A stretch of DNA of 21,476 bases from Dimargaris cristalligena (GCA_027576995.1 JANBQC010000493.1:1-21476), one strand, 5' to 3'. Positions 10,489-20,256 are shown, numbered from the stretch's first letter. Notes: generated by a model not told the origin, from the sequence alone. Translations and numbers: made by a program.

Positions 10489-10515
10489 TTAGTTAGTTAG
10501 TCAGTTAGTTAGTTG
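10489..10515 (+). repeat. (TTAG)n tetranucleotide repeat
   Basis: About six TTAG/AGTT units with one TCAG interruption. It is interstitial and short, and there is no reason to call it telomeric. Confidence 0.8.
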
Positions 10516-11470
10516 GATAATGACCCTGAATGAATTAAGTCCACGATGATTCCATCGCTGGGGTGGGGATGGACCGCCAAAGTGGAATTATCCATCAGCA
10601 ATACCATCTGTTCTTCATTCCTTCGCTCGCCTACAAGTGTCGCATCTGGTGGGGTCTTCCAACCTTTGGCTTTGCATGGCCCTATTCTAGCCAGATTCGT
10701 TGCGTGGTGAAAGCACAGCCGAAGTCCCACGACCCGGAAGGCTGCAGTCAGTGTATAGGTCTTGTGGCTTGGTGTTAAAAAGACCGACGACGCCGGAGGG
10801 GTCTTTTATCTGCCTCGTCTTTCTTGGTCCTGACCAGCTGTGTTTAGCTTAGCTCCTTCTCTTGCCTTTTATTGTCCGGCAGCCCTCCCTCTTTCCTCCT
10901 TCTTCCTTCCTATTTTCCTACGTTCACTCCTTCCCTCCTCTCGTATTTCACTTCTTTCATTTCCCCTTGAACTCACCTTATTGGTCTCTTCGATTATCTT
11001 CCGTCCTTTCGTTCACTTTAGCTTCAACAACGACGGCCAGTGTCGTTTAGTTTATTGTTGCGCACGTATGTTCGTTGTGGCCCTTGTGGTCGCCGCCAAC
11101 CCACTTTCTTATCAATCAAGGTGTCACCCCTTCGTATTTCCGGCTGTATTGGATTTATAGACCACTATTGCTCATTATTCCTTCTTTCAGCAAGCATTTA
11201 TATATAGGTATTCCGTTTGGGCGGCTCCATTGCTTATCTTGCACACCAGCCTTTCCCCCCAACCATTTTACATCTTTCAGGGTTTGTACTACACCCCTGG
11301 ACCCGCGTTTCTTTTAATGGTATATTGGATGCGCCTAGGAATCCAGGCCAGTATCCCCGGCTCGTTTCTTAATTTAGTGTCCATTCCGTCGAATTCACGT
11401 ATATACATTTACAATAATACATCGATATATCTATATATATCTCTATATCTATATATATATATAGATAATA

Positions 11471-11480
11471 TATATAAATA
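11471..11480 (+). promoter_or_regulatory. TATA box of the OTU gene
   Basis: TATATAAATA lies at the end of a TA-rich tract (about 11418-11480), 128 nt before the ATG at 11608. It predicts a transcription start near 11505 and a pyrimidine-rich leader of about 100 nt with no upstream ATG. Confidence 0.55.
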
Positions 11481-11607
11481 GGTACCTAACTGCCTGGTGA
11501 CCACCAACCTAAACAGACCCCACCGTTTACCTATTTCGTCATCGCCGTGTATTTTACCCCCCGCCCTATTCCTTCTTCTATCATCGATTGAACCCTGCCC
11601 TCCAACC

Positions 11608-13272
11608 ATGTTCCAGGACCGTTACTACCGAACCGACAGGGGGGTATCCACCTCGGACCCCCTGGACCTCCGGTCTGGGTTCGCCCATTCCCTGTTTGAG
11701 CCCATGGCCGCGGCTGCCGCTGCCGCCACCGCCTTTTCCATTCCCATTACCATTCACTCCAGCAGCAGTAGTAGTAGTAGCAGCAGCGGCAGTCGACCTT
11801 CTAGTTCCAGTAGTCGCACGTCGTCTCCCGCTCCTAGAGAGTTCCCCTACCGTCCCCAGAACTATAGTCGCAGTAGTAGTCGGGACCGTAGTCGAAGCCG
11901 GAGTCGGAGTCCTAGTCCTAGTCCCTTCTTCGCCCGAAACAGTCCTAGCCCTAGTCCCTCCTCATTCGGCGGTCCCTCCTTTTTCTCCCGCTCCCCCTAT
12001 GGTCAACCCAGCACCACCAGCGGCAGCAGTAGCTGGCGTCACGTAAGCGAGGCGGTGGAATCGGCGGCTGAAGACGAAGCCGGCGACTCCCAAACGAACC
12101 AGTTCCGATTCGGAACCTTTAACCACAGGAGTCGCTGGACTCCCTCGGACCAAGACAATGACAACCATGGGGTCGGTAGCATTCACCGGCCGCAAGCCCG
12201 GGCCGCCACTTCCGCCGCGCTCCGGTCCTACTTGGGTCTCGACGACGACGACGCTTCCTCCCCCGAGGACGACCACGACCATGACAGTACGCCCCCCGCC
12301 CCCCTCGGTCGCCAGGACTTTGACCAATTCCAGGAATTATTCCGCAAACACTTCGATATGCGTCCACCATTAAGTCGTCCCTCCTCACCCTCCCCTCACT
12401 CAATCTACCGGCAATCCTCCTCTTCGACGTCTTCGGCCGCGTCCTCGCCCCCGACGTCGACCACGAACCAACCCATTTTAAGGTCCTGGTTTCCCTCCGA
12501 ACCCGAACCGGAACCGTACACCGTCAACGGCCGCCACCCGAACGGAACGGCCTACGGCGAACATTGGTTCCCCAATTCCCCCGTCCCGGTCCGTAACGAT
12601 ACCGACCTTAGTGACAGCGAAGATGGGATCGTCCACTTTAGGGTACCCCAGCTCAAGACCGTTACTCCGCCCAACTCGTCCCAATCCACTTCTTCGTACC
12701 GGTCCGGCGAGAAGTCCTACAGCATCGACGGCGGCCACAAATACCCACTCATCTATGTACCCTGGCGGAACCGGTACCTCGCCCGCCGGGTGGCGGTCAG
12801 CAACGGCAGTTGTCTGTTCCACGCCCTCGCTTTTGCCACCAAAAACCGCTACGGGCGCGCCCAGTCCCTGCGGCGCTACGTCTCCCGGTACATCGTCAAG
12901 TACCCCGACGTGTATTACGAAGCCGCCGCCGCATCCCCTACCCGCACCGCCGAGGAATACGCCGAACGAATTCTACATCCCCGCGAATGGGGCGGCGCTT
13001 TGGAAATCAGTATCCTGTCCCAATTATTCCAAATGGAAATCAAATCGCTCTATATTCACGACGGTCGCATCGATCACTACGGTGAACATATGGGCTATTC
13101 CGAAGTCGCTCTCCTCCTGTATACCGGTAGTCATTACGATGCCGTGGGTATGACCGACCATTTGGACGAGTCCTACGAAGATGATCAGACCGTGTTCCCC
13201 GTGGAAGACGGGTCGATCATAGCCGCCCTGCATAAACTCGGCGACAAAATTGTGGCGAGCAAGGCTGCATAA
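11608..13272 (+). CDS. OTU1/YOD1-type ubiquitin thioesterase with Ser/Arg-rich N-terminal region (intronless, 554 aa)
   Basis: The OTU core lies at about residues 382-535: a Cys-box (NGSCLFHAL, Cys402), an EWGGALEISILSQLF block, RIDHYGE, and a His-box (GSHYDAVG, His509). The WGGA.EISILS and RID.YGE blocks are typical of the OTU1/YOD1 branch, cysteine proteases that cleave polyubiquitin, often with Cdc48/p97. Several things differ from that family. The Asp three residues before the catalytic Cys is Asn399. No UBX-like N-terminal domain is visible and the C-terminal C2H2 zinc finger is absent. Instead, residues 1-380 are low complexity: poly-Ala (34-40), poly-Ser (51-60), an RS-like stretch (87-106), SPSP repeats and acidic patches. 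The start is the first ATG after the TATA box. It converges on the Maf-like gene. Activity is likely but uncertain because of the Asp change. Confidence 0.87.
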   Translation: MFQDRYYRTDRGVSTSDPLDLRSGFAHSLFEPMAAAAAAATAFSIPITIHSSSSSSSSSSGSRPSSSSSRTSSPAPREFPYRPQNYSRSSSRDRSRSRSRSPSPSPFFARNSPSPSPSSFGGPSFFSRSPYGQPSTTSGSSSWRHVSEAVESAAEDEAGDSQTNQFRFGTFNHRSRWTPSDQDNDNHGVGSIHRPQARAATSAALRSYLGLDDDDASSPEDDHDHDSTPPAPLGRQDFDQFQELFRKHFDMRPPLSRPSSPSPHSIYRQSSSSTSSAASSPPTSTTNQPILRSWFPSEPEPEPYTVNGRHPNGTAYGEHWFPNSPVPVRNDTDLSDSEDGIVHFRVPQLKTVTPPNSSQSTSSYRSGEKSYSIDGGHKYPLIYVPWRNRYLARRVAVSNGSCLFHALAFATKNRYGRAQSLRRYVSRYIVKYPDVYYEAAAASPTRTAEEYAERILHPREWGGALEISILSQLFQMEIKSLYIHDGRIDHYGEHMGYSEVALLLYTGSHYDAVGMTDHLDESYEDDQTVFPVEDGSIIAALHKLGDKIVASKAA

Positions 13273-13578
13273 ACTCAACATCCTTAATAATTCCGGCTAG
13301 AAGTAGAGGGGCTAAGGTAGTCCACCCGGGACGGGATGTACCCGCATTACTTTTAATGGAAAGGAGGAGGAGGAAGCCCGATATGGTTCCCATTCCCCCT
13401 CCCAACCGCGTTTCATACACCCCAACCCCCGATTTTTGATTCCTATGATTATCCTGGCATTCCGCTTTATTTCCTTCGCACCCTTGTACGCCCGGGGTTG
13501 ATTGCGAGAGGGTTCTAGCATTAGACATTTCCATTCTTCGACTCGTCTTGTATTTGTATTTAAACCATATCCTATCCA

Positions 13579-13600
13579 TATATATATATATATATATATA
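13579..13600. repeat. (TA)11 microsatellite
   Basis: Eleven TA units between the two convergent genes. Confidence 0.9.
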
Positions 13601-13836
13601 CCCCTTCTCTCACCCTCTGTCCTTATCTCACACGCCCGACCCACACACTTCTATTAGTTAGAAATCCTCAAAGTTAGTAGTAGTATTAGCAGTAGTAGTG
13701 GTGACCTTACTTTGTCCCAAAGTCTCCCAAACTGCTTTTAACTTAGTTCATATTGTGCATTTCTTAGAAATCCACCGTCTGTGTATCCCCCCCCCGCCCA
13801 TTATTTGTTTATCTGTAACCAAGCAATATATGTGCC

Positions 13837-13842
13837 TTTATT
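13837..13842 (-). promoter_or_regulatory. Poly(A) signal (AATAAA) of the Maf-like gene
   Basis: AATAAA on the minus strand begins 43 nt beyond the stop codon at 13885-13887. It is well placed. Confidence 0.5.
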
Positions 13843-13884
13843 CTAGTATGTAAAACAACTAACAAAGTGGGACCACCCAACCAT

Positions 13885-15572
13885 TCATTGGGTTGACAAC
13901 GCGTTCGAAGGATTGAGGGAGAGACGGTGGAGCATGGTGAAAAATAGATGGCACGGAAATCCAACCTATATGGGAGGGGATCAAATGGAAAGCGATCGTG
14001 GTAAACAAACCAACAGTGAAAGGTTAAACGAGTTTTCTGTACCATATATCCGAAAGGGAAAAGGGGTTAGGGTAACAATTAACTATTCGTAAAATGTGGA
14101 AGAGGAGGAGATGATTGTCCCAATACCATACCCCAACCAGCCTCACCAACCCACTTGAAATTAATTCTATTGTGATGCCCTCATACATTCATTGCCCCCA
14201 TGTATTAGTACTATCTATTCACGATATGTCAATATAAATATCAATAAACACACACACACACATATATATATATATTAACAGTAAAATGAGATTCGCCCTA
14301 CTTACCACATTGTAATAATCGCCATTGATGCGGGAGATAAAAAAGGCCGCCAGACCCTGATAGCCGTAGGAACCCGCCTTATCCCGTGGTTCGCCGGTGT
14401 TCACGTACGCCTGGAGGGCTTCATCAGGAATGTGGGGATCAAACACGACTTCGGTCCGCTCTACCGCCCCGTAACAGAAGTATTGGCCCGGTTCTTGCGT
14501 GAACCAAGTACCCGGCGGTGAGCCGTCGTTAGCGGCTGCGAAGTCCGCTGGGAAGAAGGCAGGCGCTGGCAAACCGGTCGACGGGTGAGTGCCCAACAGG
14601 CAAATGGCCGTAATGACCTGGTGGGGTTGCCGGCCGTAGCTGCGCAGCGCGGCTAGGGCCTCTTCATCATCCCGGGGCTTTTCAAGTATAGTTTGGTCGG
14701 CGTAAACGACCGTATCGGCACCGATAATTAAGTAGGGTTGATCGGTTTCCCGCTAATTAAGGGGCGGTTATTATGGGTTAAAATCAATCAATAAATGTTT
14801 ATATATATATATATATATTAGTGCGGAAGCGACGCAGATGGGTAGATTAACCATGGTGCAAAACTCAGGTCAATAGGACCATATAGGCCTGAAGGGTTAG
14901 ATAGATTCATCCTATAATATAGGCTAGCGATACCTCACCCCTCCCCTTCGTTTTCCTTCTCTCTCAGCAACTGCCTAGCCATTCATTAGCCAACCTTCCG
15001 ACAGGATATACATATCGAGAAATCTGAACTTACCTTTCGAAGGCGGTGGTACACATCGAGCGCTTTTAGCTTGGCGTTTTCGCTCACATAGTCACCGGGA
15101 TCAGCGAATTGGGATTTGTCGAGGTTCTCCGGAAATTCGCTCACCACCACCTCAAAGTCGATATCCTGAAGTCAACATTGTCGACCGGCGGGGCAAGAAA
15201 GCGGCGGTTAAAAGACCCCCCAGTGGTCGGGCAAAAAGGAAAGGACCGCCCAAGTGACAAGGTGCAGTTTGGTTAGTCTTTCTGCTTGGTGTTGAATGGG
15301 TAAAGTATACGTGGCGTAACGACAGAGGCCTATAGCACCCACCATCCCCCCCCCCTTCTTCCCACATTTGAGGCATTCAGCTCAGTCCATTTCAGTTCAA
15401 TGGACCATAGCATGCCGCTTATAACACAAAAAGTAATAGAGGCCACCACCAGCTACTATCGACTTACCAGATTGCGGAGAATGTCCTGACGACGGGGAGA
15501 GCCGGAGGCCAGTACAAACTGGTACTCGGTTTGCAACTTGGCCAGAAAAGGCACGGAAAAGGGAGAAGACAT
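13885..15572 (-). CDS. Maf/ASMTL-type nucleoside triphosphate pyrophosphatase (4 exons, 254 aa)
   Basis: Coding exons in transcript order are 15572-15468, 15165-15034, 14752-14306 and 13965-13885. All introns are GT-AG and phase 0 (105+132+447+81 = 765 nt). Maf hallmarks occur in order: LASGSPRR (21-28, nucleotide-binding loop), SENAKLKA, IIGADTVV (88-95, with the conserved acidic Asp92), LEKP, ERTEVVF, and RDKAGSYGYQG, then GDYYNVVGFP across the last junction. Maf proteins hydrolyse modified or canonical NTPs (dTTP, UTP, methylated nucleotides) to NMP plus pyrophosphate in the cytosol, as a pool-cleaning step. A Pro/Gly/Phe-rich insert (about 136-172) separates the strand ending AICLLG from ERTEV and is longer than in bacterial Maf. 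The ATG at 15572 places the SGSPRR loop at the usual distance from the N-terminus. Introns 2 and 3 carry TA and CA/TG microsatellites. Confidence 0.92.
14249..14275. repeat. (CA)7(TA)7 compound microsatellite in Maf-like intron 3
   Basis: On the transcript this is a UA-repeat then UG-repeat, 30 to 57 nt downstream of the 5' splice site at 14305. Confidence 0.9.
14800..14819. repeat. (TA)10 microsatellite in Maf-like intron 2
   Basis: A run of TA units about 50-65 nt upstream of the exon-3 acceptor (TAG at 14755-14753, minus strand). Confidence 0.9.
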
Positions 15573-17144
15573 GACTGGAGACGAAATGGCAATCCTAGAG
15601 AAGGCAAGTTATGGCGATCGCGGCTAATGTAATTGGCAATAATAGTTGATACGATTTCAGGGGGATTTATTATGATAAGAGAGTACTAAAGCAGCGGTAA
15701 TATAAGAAACTAATAGTGTAAAAACGGGAGATAGGTAATATGGGGGCAGAGGAAGGGGAGGCGCTGGTCAGGTAGTGTCACTAATAATAGTACTAATTAT
15801 TATACCACGCACTATCGCCGATGAGGATATAGGAATAATGAAAGCGGCGGAGTCTATCGTATTGGCAGGGCGGGATACTTGGTAATATTGAATAGCGCCC
15901 CCCTACCTTCCCTCATATTTGACCAGGCATGTGTCCAGATGCGACTACGGTTGCCATCCCTTAGTACCTTCGTGGTAATATACCATTGCGTAGAGCCAAG
16001 AGGATAAGTGAGAGTGAGTATCACCAGGTCGGTGACCGGTAACCGAATCCAGATGCCGGGTATTACTGCTTACTGCCATGGACTAGCGGGTCACGACGAG
16101 CTTTGCAACGGTCTCTGGGCAAATTAAATCGGGGATTCCGGCCCCGCCAAAACCATGAACAGAGTCGGTCCGATGTGGCATTGACCCAGTCCACCACCTT
16201 AGTGACTTCTACCCAGGGGAATATATAAAGTAACACATTGGAAAAGAAAAAGAAAATGCATCACACAACTAATATAAAAGGAAAGGGGACTCTACATCCA
16301 TGCCAGTCCACCAAATCTGCCGGGAACAGTCCTTCCGAAAAGTAGGAGGATGGTGATGTTAACCTCAAGACGAGGGCAATACGTTCATAGCCCAATAGCA
16401 CCATGAAGATGAAATGCAGAATAACCCAGCGGAAAAAGAACGAAACAGCGAAAAATCAAATGAATGCAGTATGGATAAGCGGGTGGTGATATATTGAGGT
16501 AGGAGGGACCAAGGTCATTGTATACATGTAAGCAAGGCATAACTAAAGAACAAGGGGAGGAAAAAATAGGGCGAGGGATTAGTGGTCCCGTCGAAGGTCG
16601 CAGATGCAATTACCCTGGCATTCCGGTGTTTTTAATATGGCTCGAGTGGATATATCTAAGGATCCTTTATGCTTGGCCGCGCTCGCCTCAGAAACTTGGG
16701 CCGGATTTGCTAACGGACCATATTAGGTGGCCAGAATGGGAACAAGGGTCGACTGGACAGTGGATGTTAGCCAACTCGTTAGCGATGGGGTGATTAGGTG
16801 CCTGAACAACGGGGCGTGAGGATCGTAGCCAACGGTTAGGCCGGTTGGGGCGCAGGTTGAGATAGGCCCAGTGCTTTAAGGCCACGGATCTAGATTATCG
16901 AACAAATACATGACACATACAAAAGACAAGGGGGGGTGGGTAATTGGAAGGCGCCGTCTCTTCTTTGGAGCGTAGAATCGGAGCTCGACAAGAAAAGGTC
17001 TCCACAAACGGCAGGGGGGTTAGTATTAATCATAATCATCGGAGAAAAGACGAAAATAGAGTCCTGAAAACGAAGCGCAAATGAGGGTGTGTGTGCAAGG
17101 GGATCGCGTGGCTCAACCATATCCATTTTCAGGGCCCGACTTAT
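15573..17144. other. Intergenic region, no gene recognised
   Basis: It lies between the start of the Maf-like gene and the end of the THP3-like gene. The plus strand is purine-rich near 15573-15860 and 16240-16560, matching a pyrimidine-rich leader for the minus-strand Maf-like gene. Short open frames (for example 16518-16793 plus and 16688-16885 minus) show no family resemblance. No RNA gene was seen. Confidence 0.55.
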
Positions 17145-19416
17145 TTAAATAACCCCAGTAATATCCGATTTCGACGCCCGTCCAAGACCATTGGTAAACG
17201 CAGCAATAGATTCTCTGCACTGAAGCATGGGTTGATTGGCTGGGCCAGTTGTCAGCTGTGCATTGTACTCCCGAAGGAAATGGAGGGCATCGGCTTGCGA
17301 GCCCAAAGCCAGTTCCTGGGCAATGAATTCCACAGACACACTGGATCGGTAGCTAAATACAGCGGAGGGATGTGTACATTTAAAAAGAGGGCAGATTGTG
17401 GCAAAAGCAGATAAGTATATATCCGGGTGGTAAAAAAATGGGGCATGGACTAAACCGATAGCACACAGCCGTAGCAGTAAAAATCCCCCGATAAAGTATG
17501 GCAATGGGTCCTCCTATATTTAATGCCGAAGGGATATGTTCCCCGGATGTTTTGCTTACCTTTGCGCAATAATAATCAGGGCCAATACCCGCTGCCGTGT
17601 AATAAAATGGTTCATGACCAATTTGTTCATGTTAGGCGCTTGGGTAAAGAGACGGAACAGGCGGTGGTAGTTAAGCGTGGTCACCGCTGTACGCACGTCC
17701 AAGGCATGTCGGACACCTGGGTTGGCCTTTTGCTCAGGGGTGAGATTGGTAATGGTGGAAATCATATCTGTAGGGAGGGGGTGATCAGTATGAAGGGAAC
17801 AAATGAAACATATCAACGGTTAGTTAATCCAACGCATCCATGCACACCATAATTTAGTCATGCGGGATAGGCGATTCCCCTATATACAAGCTAATTGGCC
17901 TATTTTTTAAAGAAACAAATGACTTACCCGACTTCTTGTTCACATGGATTAGGTACAGGATATAATAGCCCAAAAACTCGTTAACATGGCCGTTGATGCC
18001 CAGCCCGTAGAGTTCCTTGAGTTTCGTAAAACACAGGTTAAACTCGCCCAAATCGCCCGACTCCAGCGCAATCCAGGCATGGCGCTCGTAAACCTGGACA
18101 GTGAATTCATTCTGAATTCGCTGGACGGTCAAGTCCTGGCGCAGGGATTTAAACTGATCCCGAATATAGGGATAGTGGCGCTCGCGCTCCCATTTGGCCA
18201 CCACGTGGTCCAGGGCCTGGCGGAGAATGTGCAGGGGTCGGATGGTGGCCGGATTGGCCGGGCCAGTTAAGCGGAAGTATTTCTTTTCCAGCTGGGTCGC
18301 CGTCCCTACGACGGTGTGCTGGTCCCAATCCCGAACTCCCACCGCGCCGGCAGCATCCGCCGACGTAGCCAGAGAAATCCGCTTGGACTCGGGGGGCGAG
18401 TCGGAGGGGTCCTGCTTAAACCGTTCTAGGCGCCTCTGGCGCATCAACAGCTCTCGATTGCTGACCGACTTACTCGAATTAGCAATGGTAGTGGTAGGGG
18501 GGCTAGGACTCGCGGACCGTTTAAGGGAAATGGAGGGCTTGCGCGACGGAGGTGATAATTGGCGAGGGGCCAGCTGACAGCTCCGGGGCAGGGGCGTATT
18601 ATCCCAATCGGTTAACAGCAGCTCGTCGGTCTTTAATTTATCCATAATTATGACCTTGAGGTCCTGTTCAACCGCATCCCGGTTGCTTGAGTGGGCCTGG
18701 CGGTAGGCCCGCGTGACAAAGTCCCGTAAATCCGGGGGCCAGTTGTTGGCGATGGATGACTGGCTGAACGCGTCAAATGTGGAGGCGGGCACCGATTTAG
18801 CGGGGGAAGGGGTCTGGGTCTGAGGGGCCGGCTGGGCCTTTACAGCGACTGGTACCGGAGTCTTGTTCTTCTTCTTCTTCTTTTTAGAAGGTATTTTGAC
18901 CGCAGTGTAGGCCGGTGGGGTCGGGCGGGGACTGGCCTGAGATACACTGGCGACAGGTGCCTGAGTTTGGGCCGGCGGGGGTGGAGGAGGGGGCTGATCC
19001 ACTGGCGCGGTAGGTGCGGCCGGCGGGACCTGGTGGGCAGTCCAGCTGGGGTGGGGCATGTGGTAGGGCGAATAGCCGGGATAGGTCGGGTAGTGGTAGC
19101 CGGCGTATGCCGCGGCATAGGCGGAATAGTCGACTGCACTTGTCGGAGCGGTTGTTGTAGTGGCGGTACTAGAGGGGGTGGTGACAGAAGCAGGTGGTGG
19201 CGGATTAGTACTTGCCTCAGAAGAGGACTGGGGAGTAGTCCCTTGGGCGGGCGGAGGCGGGTAGTGCTGGTGGGCCGCTGAAGGCGGATACCCGTAGGCG
19301 GCCTGGGGATACCAGGGGTAGGCCTGGTACGGCGACGCGGGCGGAACCGCGGCGTAGGACCCCGTGCCCGCAGCCCAGGGATTGGGGGCGGAGGAATTAC
19401 CGGTGGAGGGATCCAG
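17145..19416 (-). CDS. THP3: Thp3/LENG8-like SAC3/GANP-domain protein (3 visible exons; candidate CUG start)
   Basis: Coding exons in transcript order are (19416)-17928, 17767-17560 and 17352-17145, with GT-AG junctions that keep the frame. The C-terminal half is a SAC3/GANP/eIF3-p25 domain: EKKYFRLTGPANPATIRP, QLD-type helices (FTVQVYERHAWIALESGDL, LKELYGLGI, EFLGYYILYLIHVNKKSGD), NYHRLFRLF, and a winged-helix-like end (VSVEFIAQELALGS). This order is diagnostic of Thp3/LENG8, which works with Csn12 and Sem1 in mRNA splicing and export in the nucleus. The N-terminal half is disordered: Tyr/Pro/Ala-rich, poly-Pro, a KKKKKKNK nuclear-localisation-like run, then a conserved NNWPPDLRDFVTRAY block. 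The frame is open from 19503 but has no ATG before 19057-19059. Starting at CTG 19416 gives 634 aa; starting at the ATG gives 515 aa. The C-terminal end is certain, the N-terminal end is not. Confidence 0.88.
19414..19416 (-). promoter_or_regulatory. THP3: Candidate CUG initiation codon of THP3
   Basis: CTG in the context TTCACC-CTG-G has A at -3 and G at +4, close to an ideal Kozak context. The next residues (DPSTGNSSAPNPWAAG) look like a normal protein start. The leader back to about 19500 has no ATG and is pyrimidine-rich like other leaders here. This is an inference. Confidence 0.45.
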
Positions 19417-20256
19417 GGTGAAGGATGCAGAAAGGGGCCAAGATGGAGGCCGAAACAGGGGGAAATGGGTTAGTAAAAGTAGGGAGAGTCGGGCTCTACA
19501 GGTCTACTGGGAAAAAATACCACCACTGAATTCTTCTGGAAGTAAAGAATGCCAACGATTATTACACGGGTAGTGGACAATAAGGCCGGAGTATTTAAAC
19601 GATGCGAAAGGAGGGAACAGTAGGTAGTTAGGCTAAGGCAGGTTGTGGAGAGACTGAAACCGGGGAGGAAAGAAAGAGCCAGCAGTAGTGAAAGGCAAAG
19701 CAATGCTTCACGAGGAATATAAAATAACAGAAGGAAGTGATGAAACAACCGAAGCAATAGAGGACGAAGAAGGAAAGGGTAACACAAAGTTGTAGCGATG
19801 GGCCCCGCTAAATACATTGTTTAAAAAGAGGCTGAGAGGGAAAATCCAATGTAATAAACATCGTCTCCTCCCATTTCATTTCCTATATCCTCCATATTGG
19901 CTTGACAGCACACCACCTGTTTCCCCTCTAGGGTCAGGTGACTCCCACCAGAACCACCCCATACTGTATTTACTACTGTACCCATTCCAACCAACTCAAT
20001 CCCAAATCTCTCTCAGTTGGTAGGTCGCTTCTCTCTTTTACTATAGGCTGGATAAAATAACTACCGATAGGTGCAGAGCGCATATACAAAAGCAACGGTG
20101 GTGAACAATCCCCTCGAATGACGAACAAAACTACTCCGCCTTCTTCCTATCCAAGTTCAAGTCCAAGTCCAATTCTCAACTCGTTTGCACTTCTAACTGC
20201 TGTTTCGCCTGAATTCCCCTCTTTACCTACCTACTTCCCTTACCCTTCTCTTCCCC
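19417..20256. promoter_or_regulatory. Divergent promoter region between THP3 and the SNARE gene
   Basis: THP3 runs left and the SNARE gene runs right from this 840-bp stretch. The left half (19420-19800) is purine-rich on the plus strand. The right half (19860-20256) is pyrimidine-rich. Each transcript would therefore have a pyrimidine-rich leader. AT-rich elements at about 20051-20059 (GATAAAATA) and 20081-20090 (CATATACAAA) may serve the SNARE gene. Confidence 0.5.
19592..19599 (-). promoter_or_regulatory. THP3: TATA-like element upstream of THP3
   Basis: TTTAAATA on the minus strand predicts transcription from about 19560, giving a leader of about 145 nt to the candidate CUG at 19416. Confidence 0.35.

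Larger units (their letters stand above)
10261..11470 (+). other. Pyrimidine-rich region upstream of the OTU gene, no gene recognised
   Basis: About 10800-11030 is almost entirely C/T on the plus strand, and pyrimidine bias continues to about 11300. The open frames here (80-106 codons) read as Ser/Phe/Leu/Pro-rich low-complexity peptides with no domain. The bias matches the pyrimidine-rich leaders of other genes in the window, so this may be promoter or untranslated sequence. Confidence 0.5.
13273..13884. other. Intergenic region between convergent genes
   Basis: It contains the 3' flanks of the OTU gene (plus) and the Maf-like gene (minus). A (TA)11 tract lies at 13579-13600, an (AGT)n-like tract near 13676-13700, and a C-run near 13788-13796. 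No gene was seen. Confidence 0.6.

Noticed and set aside
10489..10515. TTAG repeats as an interstitial telomere
   Set aside because: The unit is TTAG with an interruption, not TTAGGG, and the tract is only about 27 nt.
10509..10778. Overlapping 71-73 codon ORFs on both strands
   Set aside because: The translations show no recognisable family and no supporting exon structure.
11497..11607. N-terminal extension of the OTU protein (591 aa)
   Set aside because: It begins with GTG at 11497 in the pyrimidine-rich leader. The first ATG is at 11608.
11962..12822. Open frames antisense or out of frame within the OTU gene
   Set aside because: They are shadows of low-complexity Ser/Pro/Asp coding sequence, with no family resemblance.
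16085..16220. Minus-strand open stretch reading WVEVTKVVDWVNATSDRL
   Set aside because: It looks protein-like but is short, has no ATG or convincing splice partners, and resembles no family I know.
16638..16727. Small plus-strand ORF starting MARVDISKDPLCLAALAS, considered as a MoaE-like fragment
   Set aside because: It is only 29 codons, lacks the MoaE core motifs, and has no continuing exon.
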